This document shows positions 54,709-64,000 of a stretch of DNA of 64,000 nucleotides, one piece after another; the first letter of the stretch is position 1; each line of letters begins with the position of its first letter. Below the pieces are notes generated by a model. It saw only the letters and a list, made by a program, of their open reading frames with translations. It did not search any database and was not told where the DNA came from. Source of the DNA: Haematobia irritans (lineage: Eukaryota > Arthropoda > Insecta > Diptera > Muscidae); contig NC_134400.1 in NCBI RefSeq assembly GCF_050003625.1, positions 224,542,085 to 224,606,084 on the forward strand, in the 5' to 3' direction. A program made the position numbers and the translations under genes.

Positions 54709-56125
54709 ATGATGTTTGGTTTATATATCGCATAATGACTGATTTCATGAGACACCTGCCTGCTTGTCTAATAATTTATTTCATGTACATTAATTAATTT
54801 CTTTTGTTTCAAATATATTGCAATTTCTCCGATACCATACCCCACATACACGCACCCTTTCGAACACACAAAAATGGGTACTAGGCACCTGTAACACCCT
54901 ACACAACACCAATATTAAATGTTGAACCAACACAATGCCCTCACTTATATATGTAGATGTTAATTATTCGTCCATTATTGTTGCCCGATTACTAAATGAA
55001 AAGTCCTTGTAAATACATACATATATGCAATAAAAATTAAGATTCTAATAGTATTTTAAAAATAAATAAACTAAAAATTACCGTTAAAAAAAACTTGAGA
55101 ATATTTATAAATATTTACAAAAATATGTAATAAACACCCTTGCTTGATTTTCTATTTGTTTCTGTACATTGGCTTAATTACAATCCCACAAGAAAAAACC
55201 CACAAGAAAAACACGCAACACATTGCTATAGCCTTAGGGCTACACCAAAAACTATGTTGCCTTAGTGTTCCAATACTTTATCCCTCATTTAAATGACAGT
55301 GTCATTCCATAGGTAATGCTAATTGATAATATTGTGAGAGTTCCTGTATCCAAAAGCTATGACAGTATCCTTCATATTTTGCAATCTTGAGAATGTTTCA
55401 CCTATTATTCGAATCGAAATCGCCATTAAAATCACAAAATATAGAGAATTAAGAAACCGAATCCCTATAGAACTAAAAAAGTTTCAGCATACATATTGAT
55501 AATTGACTTACCAATTTGTTTTGGAGCGGAAGACGTATCGGGTTTGAAAATAAGATATGTGGATAATGCTCATTTCGAATTGTATGTTTATTTTTTATTT
55601 ATTTATACAACTTCTTACGGATTTTTTTTTCTGCTTTTTTTTAAATGCCCAAAATGTTGTACAAGTAAACTAGTAATATGAACGGCTTTATTTAGAGTAC
55701 AGAAACGATTTCGACTGAACAATCGGCTTTCGGCATTATGAGGGCGATTTTGTTTTACTAAATCTTTTCTTAGTTTTAAAAATATTAATGTTTGTTATAT
55801 AAAAGTAAATATGGGCATTAACTCCAAGTTTGTCGTAATACTAAGCCAATGAGGCCAAATAAAAGAATATGAAATTCTACACATACACAACTTTTTTAAT
55901 TCAATTCGGCTGATTTGTAGAGCAATTCCCTTCTCCAAAAAGAAATTGACTGCGCTCTGCATTGTGCATTGACTTGAGGCATCTATACATTTGGTCTATG
56001 TTATAACTTGAAGATAAAATATGATTATTTTCTTTAGAAGAAAGAAGAGTAGCCGTTAAAAAAATTGCTGTTTTAGCGGTATAGTGACTTTGGTAGACCT
56101 CCAGTACCAAAGGAGCCTCCACACA
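54709..56125. other. Sh3beta 3' UTR (long form) and intron to the alternative last exon
   Basis: No other gene is seen. AATAAA-type signals occur near 55030 and 55060, so a transcript ending after the 54708 stop is plausible. Confidence 0.45.
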
Positions 56126-56828
56126 TACACTCATAGAAAAGTCTGCTAAAAAACAAAGTTGATGTTTGCTGTTATATTTCTGCACTTCACGGTGTAGCGA
56201 ACAATAATTTGTAAAATGTTCAGGCTTTGTCATCTAAAGTATACCTCATACTAGCCTCTCAATACAACAGAACAGCAAACATTTTGTTTGCTGTTATGCG
56301 ATATTTTCTGAAATATTCAGATTTTTGAACGAGTAGAGGCCTACTTTTACATTGTGTTGTGTTACCTAGTTTAACTTTTTTGTTTGTTTCAGCCTAACTA
56401 AAATATGTTTTAGTGTAATCGAGTTTAAATAATAGTAGCAGACAATGTTTGCTATTTCAGCAAATTGTAATGGCTTTCTCTTTTTTAGAAGACTCAATTT
56501 TTTTTTGAATGTAGATAATAATAAATTTCCGTTAGCTATTCGTGGCAATAAAGTAATTAAAAAATATCTTCGCTGGGTATTCATTTTAATCTGCAGAAGC
56601 GATAAATTTAAAATGGGCTTGTCACGGTGAACGGATCCGTTGCACCGAATTTGCATAATTTCTTACACCCTAGGTTAGGTATAGTGGCAGCCCGATATTA
56701 CAGGCTCACTTAGACTATTCAGTCCATTGTGATACCACAGTGGTGAACTTTGTTCGTTAGACCCTGAAGTACAAAAATATAGCAGCAAACATCGACTGCT
56801 GTTTTAGCATACTTTTTTTATGAGTGTA
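56126..56828. repeat. cactcatagaaaa repeat family, full copy with SINE inside
   Basis: The ends tacactcatagaaaagtctg and actttttttatgagtgta are inverted. The interior has gcaaacat/atgtttgc and cagcag words. 56670-56749 is a reverse-strand 3' piece of the 29507-type SINE (ggttaggt...ccacagtggtgaac). Confidence 0.65.
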
Positions 56829-57363
56829 AGGTGTGATCCGGAGTCAGTGTTTTGGATGTGTATTAAAAAAGTTTGTGAAATTTTGCCAAATAAATAATTT
56901 TTATATATTTTTTATGATTTTTATTGCATTTTAATGCTTTTCTGAAAGGTCCAACCTCAAATGTTTTCAAAAATTCGCAGTTTTTATAGAATGTATTTAG
57001 CATTTTGTTCGATAAAATTTAAATAATTTGTATCTTTTTATTAATTTTTACTCTCTTTCGTACGAGTAATAAGTTGAATTAAAAGAATTTCCTGTGTAGT
57101 TAATTGTAATTGTAATTGCTTTTAAAGCACGACTTCCAAATTTTTTGGAGAACGTTAACTAATGGAGCTTCGTGTAAACTGGGGGAAACAATATACTATC
57201 AAGCAAGGGATATTCTAATGTAAATAAATCGTCCCGCATATCCAATACATAAGAAAATAGAACTATTCTTGTATGGATTAACATATAAATATAATCATTA
57301 TTTAAACAATTGATTGATAGTAACCAATTTTAACTATTTACCACTCTTGTACTTTCACATCAG

Positions 57364-57465
57364 GGACAAAATCTAGCTGGTGAAAAAAACACCAAGAAAG
57401 ATGACTCAAAACAAAACATAGTGGACGTGTTTATTGAAAACGAGCAAAAGGCAGCCAACAACTGA
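57364..57465 (+). CDS. Sh3beta: Sh3beta alternative terminal exon
   Basis: After a good 3' splice site (ttcacatcag) the frame GQNLAGEKNTKKDDSKQNIV to NEQKAANN ends at TGA 57463-57465 in the phase of the 51269 and 52704 donors. It would replace the Glu-rich exon at 53962. An AATAAA follows at 57541-57546. Supported by phase and composition only. Confidence 0.65.
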   Translation, partial: GQNLAGEKNTKKDDSKQNIVDVFIENEQKAANN

Positions 57466-57540
57466 TGGTGAAAAGCTAAATAGGCAAATACATCGATGTA
57501 GGCATACCGCTGGACATTTTCTATTTAACGCAAATTAAAA

Positions 57541-57606
57541 AATAAATACACATTTATAAATACACTTTTTTCATTTTTTAATTAATAATAAAATTATTTC
57601 TTTATT
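57541..57606. terminator. Convergent poly(A) signals of Sh3beta and Sec63
   Basis: AATAAA on the + strand at 57541-57546 serves Sh3beta. TTTATT at 57601-57606 is AATAAA on the - strand for Sec63, about 390 bp after its stop. The cleavage sites should nearly meet or overlap. Confidence 0.6.
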
Positions 57607-57990
57607 ACAAAACTAGTAAAAATGCTTATTTGATTTTAACTATAACTCAACACACTTATTAAATGTTTTCGCATCTTCGGAAACTGTAGGATGCAGATCT
57701 TCAATTTATATCCCACTGGTTTTGTCATGTCAAAGAAAAAAAAAAGGATAAAAACAAACAAATGTCTAGATCATGTAGACATTTCTCCAAAAAGAAAGAT
57801 TATGGAATTATAAATATGGAAAGTTTCCTTCACATATATCCCCTAGCATTATGATGTAATCATGTTTTTCTACATATAAAAAAAATATTTTATTATTAGT
57901 TATAATAGGAGGGAGGATTTTGAATGTTTTTTTATGGTGAAAGGATGGTGAATTGGTGGTATACACGTGGGGTTAACGGGAATTCGTAGT

Positions 57991-60900
57991 TTACTCTGAA
58001 TCTTCTTCGTCTGAAGTATCGGTCGTGTAGTCACTTAGATTTTCAGGCTGATCGTTATTTTCGTGCTCTGATTCACTAAGATCCCATTGGGGATGATCTG
58101 TGGGAGGTGCGGGAGCTTTCTTCACATCCAATTTCAGTTCTTGCTGCTGATCCATACCAAGATATGAATCTAAAATTCAATTGATCATATAGTAGTCAGA
58201 TAGTACTCTTTGAGTGTTCAAATCAATGAAAGACATACCTGAACGCAAGCACACGGTAAACGTATAAACTCCTGGCCAACGAGGGGCTGTAAATTTCAAT
58301 TGAATTTCTTCTCTCTCCACTAAATTTGTGACATGATAAGGTGCTGTCAGTAGAGTGCGTGATTTACGATCACAGATATAAGTCCACCAGTATTCCTGTT
58401 TTTCTTCAGGGAAGTAGGGACAGTGCACAGTGTGCGATATGCGTGATTTGCCTTCAAGCTTTTCCCGCTTGTTTAATTTTGCTTGTAATCTTTCCCACTC
58501 CTCGTCGTCATCGTCATCCAAAGAGGAATTCTTGGTTTGTTTCTCATTTTCTTCATCACTATCGGAAACCGATTCTTTATCTTCGATATCGCTATCCGCT
58601 TCGGAATCGCCTTCAGAATCATTTTTGGAATCCTGTTGTTGCGTTTCAGCATTTACCGTTGCTGCTGATGATTTCGCTGGAGGTGGGGCTTTTTTCTTTT
58701 GATTGGCAGGTGCTTTTTTGCCTCCCTTGCCACCTTTGCCTTTACGAGGTTTAGCCCAAGCAGACGATTTTTTAACAGGCGCTGCGGAAGCAGCCTCCTC
58801 TTCTTCGGCACCTTCATTTTGATCATCGTCCCTAAATAGAAAAAAATTTAAATGTTAAGAAATGGCAAAATGAGGGAGAAACTTACTTAATGCCTTGTTT
58901 TTGGGGCACCTTTGAATCCCCAAATAATGTATTCATATCTTTACGGACGAGTGTAACTGTTACGGTAACAATAGCACCCGCTGTAACAACGTTGGTATTT
59001 TCATCGTCTATGACCTCGCAACGTATGGAAAAATCAATGGAAGGCATTTTCCCCAGCACTTTCATCACGTTCTCGTATTCGAAGTCGGACAAGCTTTTCA
59101 GTAGTTGTCTACTCTCCTCCGGTGCCAGTTGAGCAAACTGCTGCAAATTCTTCACGTGTCTCTTTTTGTTCATGAAGTACAGATGGTCGTCCGTAACATG
59201 AGGCAATTGTAACAATGGTGATTTGAATTCCCATAGAGCTTGTATTATCATGGGTGACATTTTCATGCAGTTCTCTATAGTTTCAATACTGGGTAAACGT
59301 GGTACGCGTCTAGCATACGCTAACATCACCAACTGATGTACACATGATACCATTTCTTGTACCAAATAAGGACATTTTTTTACAATGAACTGTCGATCTT
59401 TTTCCAGTGTCTCGGGATTTAGAGGCAGACGTGATAAGTGTGCATGCAATATTGCTCTAGCCTTTATCGAGTACATGCGGCATAGAGGATGTTCTTTGCA
59501 TTTCTCATTTAGATTGGGTAGTTGGCGAATAAGCTGTAAATGATTTGGGGAAAATGCTTGTGTTATTTATTGTTGAAATTCATTGTTAAAACTATCGCAA
59601 CAAATGTGCTAGAAAGTGTTGCAAAATTTTGCATCAGTTATGTTCATGTGAACGTTGTAACGAATCAAACTACGGAAGGACAAAGCAAGCCTTTTTGATT
59701 CAATAGTTTACCGTTTCTCTAAATGATACTTGAACGTAATCGTGCCTATAAGAATCATTCATAACCATGGTACAATTCCCAAGTTGGCAATTGTATAGGA
59801 TGGGTTACAATTATTAGTAACTAAAATTTACCGGATTTATTAGGTACTTTTCTTACTACCACGTAATTTTGGGCAAAACTCTATAGTTTACAGAGTTTGA
59901 AAATCGCAGTAAAAAGCTTCATATACTAGAAAAATTAACTTACCGCTGGAACTTCTTCATTATCCGACTGACGTTCAACCACTTGAGAGTTGTGGCGCTT
60001 ATCAAATTCCAAACTTGCAGCCAGCACCATTAGTGCTCTCTTTAACAGCATATGTGGAGTCTTATGGATGAAATAGAAATACATTTGTGTTGTGTCCAAT
60101 AGCACTTTATCACCAGAGTAACGTATTGAGCGGTACCACCACATACCCACAACCGAGGGTAAGGCAACCATGAAGATAAGTCCATACAAACCCAAGACCC
60201 AAACAGAGTTCTCTTTTTCAACAATCCACGATGGCAACGCTATTCCAAAAGACATAGCTCCTGGACCATCTGGATTACCATACTTTTCGTAATTTCCTTT
60301 AGCCACTTCGTCGGTTAATGCTTGGTAAGCTTTCGAGAGCATCATAAAAGCCTTCTCATCGCCAGTTTCTTTGTCAGGATGCAAAACAAGGGATAATTTG
60401 TGATATGCTTTCTTTATCTCGGCTTTCGATGCGGTTGGTTCAATTTTTAAGATTTCAAAAGGATCGAAACTCGCCATCTCATAGTCGAATTGCGAAACAC
60501 GATACGCCAAATATATCAAAAGTGCCCAACCTAGGACTAACCCAATGCGAATGGAAGCATGTTTTACAGCTCGGTATGGTTCAGCAGATGCCAAAATTGC
60601 TTTTTTCTTGATACAATCTGGACATTGACAATCTTCCTTAAGCTTTTCTGGATCTACAAGTTATAAAAACACGTGGATTAGATTAGTAATAGTTAGAGCT
60701 TATGCTATTTTAATAAACGGCTGAATAAACAAAACCAATATTGGTGAAGTAACATTTAATATATGAGAACTTGGTACTAATAATAACTGATAAGCCTAAC
60801 ACAACACGGCAACTGAAATGTTTTCTTAAAAAAAAATTATGTTGCAAAATTCACCTGCCAGTAGACATTTGTTTATTCAAAAAACAACTGTCTCCCAGGT

Positions 60901-61394
60901 ATTTATTATTAAACTTTTTCGCATAGAGGACGGCATATCAAACGAGGATTACCTCTATTTTACTACAAATGTTTGGTCTTCGTTGAGTTTTTTGCGAAGT
61001 GATCTACAACTGAAAACTCCACACATATACTATAAACTAGTACATTCTCCAACTTTGGAAAGGCGCTTTCACCATCGTTCTGCTGAATGATGAACAGAAC
61101 ACATAGAATGATGGATCGTAACCGCAATAAAAATGTATATTTGTGTGTGTTTCATCATAAACTAAAATTAGGAGTGAAAACTTTATTCAGATGCCATATT
61201 TGTGCAATTAACCTATGTACTTCCAAAAAAAGATAAGTCTGAGATTTTTTTTGCATTGTCAGGTACTTACCTTCTTTCTTTTTTCGTGGCCAATAGTATA
61301 TCGTGGTGGGTATTAAAACTAGTGCCAGAAATGATAATAAGAAATAATAAAATGTCCCACCACTCTCATCATATTGAAATTTCTGTCCAGCCAT
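57991..61394 (-). CDS. Sec63: Sec63, ER translocon J-domain protein
   Basis: The gene is complete in five exons: 61394-61271, 60653-59944, 59533-58887, 58831-58239 and 58169-57991 (750 residues; human SEC63 has 760). The start is MAGQKFQYDESGGTFYYFLL. There are three membrane segments: about 15-35, 73-93 (LVLGWALLIYLAYRV) and 188-210 (VWVLGLYGLIFMVALPSVVG). Between segments two and three is the lumenal J domain (DPFEILKIEPTASKAEIKKA) with the HPD triad in SLVLHPDKE that stimulates BiP. Two Sec63/Brl parts follow, separated by a Lys/Pro and acidic linker (DDDDDEEWERLQAKLNKREK), then APRWPGVYTFTVCLRS and an acidic C-terminus ending TSDEDSE. In this family the acidic tail binds Sec62. It works with Sec61 in post-translational import. 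Confidence 0.96.
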
Positions 61395-61955
61395 TGATGT
61401 ATGGTTTATGGATAGGTTTGTTGGTTACTTGTTGAGCACGTAAACACGTATGTGTAAAATTTCCAACTAGCAACTAGTGCATATATACTGTATTTGAAAT
61501 GTATTTAATATATACATGCATGTACGCAGAATTTAAACCAATTTTAATAAAATCTACGCTGTGTTTCTTTTTTCTCCATGCCACGGCTTTCAGTTTGACA
61601 CGTCTCATCATCTTTTTATACGGTGTGGCATCTCTCTATTAGAAGTATGGCTACCTTGCCAGAAAGCGTTTTTGGGATTGCTGGTACAATGCGACTACCC
61701 TGCCGGCATTTGAAAGTTCGATGTTATCTCCCCCGCTACCATTCCGCCCGAGGTACCATTTCTCAATAGTGGAGGCGCTTTCCCGATGAGTTTGCGACTG
61801 TTTTCGATTTGGCGGAGACTTTCAGAAGTGCCGTGAAATTAAAAAAATGGGTAGTAGGACGATTATTGCTTAAATCCATGCCTTGCCAACATTTATTTTT
61901 TTATTTATTTATTTATATTTATTGTGAAAATAACCAAGCCTTTGAATTTTTTTTT
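61395..61955. other. Sec63 upstream region
   Basis: No second gene is recognised. The Sec63 promoter should lie at about 61395-61700. Nothing characteristic was identified. Confidence 0.4.
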
Positions 61956-62830
61956 GAATTTGACGGCACTACTGAGAATCCCCACCAAGTTGATAACAAT
62001 CGGAAAAACGCCGTCACTATTGAGAAGTTTTACCACGCCAAGTTTCTACAAAAAAGTTTATCATCAGTGCAATTATTAGGTTCTTTTTAGATCAATTTAG
62101 AACGACGCCAATAAGAGCCCCTTCAAACTATCAAAAAAGTACATTTTAAGGTAGTTGTGAAAGAATTATCGTGGTCAAGTAAAACACGATTGTGTAGATG
62201 TTTATTAATTTGATTAAACATTTATAAATTCGGAGTACCAATGAATTTGCTGATTACATTCCTTGCCTTTGGGCTTTTTGTTATGTTTTTGTATTCCACA
62301 CACTTTTCAAAGTATAGGACTTTATGTATTTTAAATTCAATCAATAATTTCTCGTCAATATTTTAAATTGTTTTTCGTTTCTTGATTTGTTTACATGTTG
62401 TATTGAAAAGTTAAGTTTGCGGCAGAATATTCGAGCTTTTGATTTCAAAGAGAAATTTCAACTCTTCATTATCGGACGCATTGTACGCATTGAACGCATG
62501 GTGTGTAATTCTACCTTTATAAACATAACATCCCTGTCAACATTTTTTGAATTTGGGGCGCTTCTGAGAATCCCCACTACGTCGAAAACAGTCGTATACG
62601 ATATCCAAAACTCCTCGGAAAAGCGCCGTCACTATTGATAAGTTGTACCACGCCAAGTTACTACAAAAAAGTATCGCATGAGTGCAATTATTAGGTGCCC
62701 TTCTGGATACATTTAGAATAACGCCAATAATAAGATAGTTGTAAAAGAATCATTGTGGTCAAGTAAAACACGATTGTTTAGATGTTTATTAATTTTATTA
62801 AACATGTATAAATTCTCATAAATATAACAT
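61956..62830. repeat. Diverged duplication (units about 600 bp apart)
   Basis: 61965-62240 and 62565-62822 share gagaatccccac, cgccgtcactattga, taccacgccaagtt, gagtgcaattattaggt-like and gtggtcaagtaaaacacgat, in order, with substitutions and small gaps. Neither unit encodes a clear protein. Confidence 0.7.
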
Positions 62831-62901
62831 TTATACGACTATCACATTTAACATATTTTTATGCATTAATAAAAGATTGATGTTGATTTACAAGTTGCAA
62901 T

Positions 62902-62957
62902 TTACATGTTGTAGCGTCTATCAGCCGGTGCTTCTATTCCCAATGGAGGCAGCGTGT
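62902..62957 (-). CDS. Terminal exon of an unidentified gene
   Basis: On the - strand, a polypyrimidine stretch and cag (62960-62958) are followed by 56 bases that read TLPPLGIEAPADRRYNM and stop (62902-62904). The remainder of the gene would lie to the right, beyond the window. The protein is not recognised. An AATAAA on the - strand near 62785 would end the transcript. Confidence 0.45.
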
Positions 62958-63134
62958 CTGGAAAAATATTTGAAAAACTATCACTTTATTCCATTTGGAA
63001 AGTCATAAATTGTTTACTAATATAACTTTCACAATTTTAAGCGAAATAACTATGTTTTCAGCACTCCATTATCGTTTTTATTTAAATTAATTATAAGAAG
63101 TTAGTTGTCCTTGGTGTTTCACAAAATATAAAAT

Positions 63135-63197
63135 GGCTCTTGTAACAATAGTGATGGCAAAATACTTTCATGCGAATAGTGATGGCAAAATACTATC
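63135..63197. repeat. Short tandem repeat (about 28 bp, two units)
   Basis: aatagtgatggcaaaatact appears twice in direct succession (from 63149 and from 63177 approximately), between the two copies of the terminal exon. Confidence 0.65.
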
Positions 63198-63356
63198 ACA
63201 GTTGGCGATTGTTGCAGTGTCACTTACGAGTCTGTGGTAGCGATGAGGATGAAATGGAACTTTGAAATGCTGGCAGGGATTTTTCCGTTTATCTCATCAC
63301 ATTTAACATAACATTTTTCATTAATAAAAGAATGATGTTGATTTACATGTAGCAAG

Positions 63357-63415
63357 TTACATGTTGCAGCGTCTATCAGCCGTTTTTTTTTTTATTCTCG
63401 ATGGAGGCAGCGTGT
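63357..63415 (-). pseudogene. Decayed duplicate of the terminal exon
   Basis: The same splice site, TLPP start and ADRR-NM end as at 62902-62957, but the centre is replaced by a poly-A-derived Lys run (IKKKK). The flanking 3' DNA (gatgttgatttaca, gttacatgttgcagcgtc) is duplicated too, so this is a local segmental duplication. Confidence 0.55.
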
Positions 63416-63518
63416 CTGGAAAAATATCTGAAAAAACAATCACCCTATGGAAAGTCGAAAATTGTTCACCACATACCTTTCAAATTTTTAAGCGTAATAA
63501 CTATGTTTTTTAGCACTT

Positions 63519-64000
63519 CCCAATAAACACAAACGTTTGAAAAATGCTAAATTTCAACAATTTTTCAAACATTTTTTCAAAGTATTAGGGTAATATTCAA
63601 GTTGGGAAATTGTTGAGAAAATCGCGTTCTCAACAAAAAACAGACATTACCCTCAACAGTGAAATTCAACACATTAGCAATAATATCTCAAGTGTTATCC
63701 TCAAATTGAAATGCATCGCTACTCAATAATTTGTCAAACAATTTTCGATGCGAGTCAAATTCAAAATTAACATCGTTGCAAATACTTTTCAACCTAAATT
63801 TGTATGAATGATATCCCCACTTCAATTTGAAAGTCAAAGCCAAAATTCTATATCTTAAACATTATTAGTAACACAGCATTAAAATTTATTAACATGCGGG
63901 CAATTTGAAATTAGGAACGTACTGGACCGCGTGTTAGAATTGATTTCCAGCAGAACGAATTCACAAAATATCCATTTTAAACTGATAATAACATATGAAT
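63519..64000 (+). mobile_element. 2095-bp TIR element, copy 3, cut by window end
   Basis: It begins CCCAATAAACACA after TT (63517-63518) and follows the sequence of copy 1 (aacgtttgaaaaatgct, attagggtaatattcaagtt, aaaacagacattaccctcaa) with more substitutions than copy 2. The right end is not in the window. Confidence 0.8.

Noticed and set aside
58430..58702. Ser-rich frame opposite Sec63 exon 4
   Set aside because: It mirrors the acidic/lysine linker of Sec63. Splice phases and homology support the - strand.

Overview
The window is nuclear DNA of a higher fly (Diptera, most likely a calyptrate or muscid-type fly). The evidence is short dipteran-size introns with GT/AG sites, insect orthologues that match Drosophila proteins closely, AT-rich intergenic DNA and a very heavy load of nested DNA transposons, MITEs, tRNA-derived SINEs and LINEs. 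No prokaryotic, viral or CRISPR feature was seen.

Six host genes can be read exon by exon. From left to right they are: RSPH3 (radial spoke protein 3, + strand, 3' part, 7361-11688); Ist1 (ESCRT-III-like, - strand, 13272-16107, complete, 407 residues); velo (SENP6/7-type SUMO protease, - strand, 26598-28842, catalytic half only); akirin (+ strand, 37963-39777, complete, 203 residues); Sh3beta (SH3BGR-type thioredoxin-fold protein with alternative acidic tails, + strand, 47543-57465); and Sec63 (ER translocon J-protein, - strand, 57991-61394, complete, 750 residues). Sh3beta and Sec63 converge, with poly(A) signals about 60 bp apart. A small terminal exon of an unidentified - strand gene lies at 62902, with a decayed copy 450 bp away. 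From memory, Ist1/velo and akirin/Sh3beta/Sec63 carry near-consecutive Drosophila CG numbers, so the order probably reflects conserved microsynteny.

The rest is mobile DNA, much of it with exact target-site duplications (TSDs). At 1-2756 a hAT element sits inside a hAT element inside a mariner-like transposase gene. At 16279-19826 a small tandem duplication has one copy filled by two transposons while the other stays empty, which gives exact pre-insertion sites. A 2095-bp element with CCCAATAAACACA ends and 2-bp TSDs is present twice in opposite orientation (16371-18465 and 31252-33346). A third copy is cut by the window end (63519), and a decayed one lies at 33733-34870. Its superfamily is not obvious, and its interior holds three tandem units, each with a 64-65-nt intron-like segment. 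Two LINEs lie head to head at 21600-25780, and another LINE, whose endonuclease ORF begins with two PHD-like zinc fingers, is at 42312-46285. PiggyBac-like and Harbinger-like MITEs and two SINE families fill introns and spacers.

The host genes belong to separate pathways (axoneme, endosomal sorting, SUMO removal, NF-kB co-regulation, redox-fold adaptor, ER translocation) and look like ordinary neighbours rather than a functional cluster. The unusual content is in the transposons. No undescribed host system was found.
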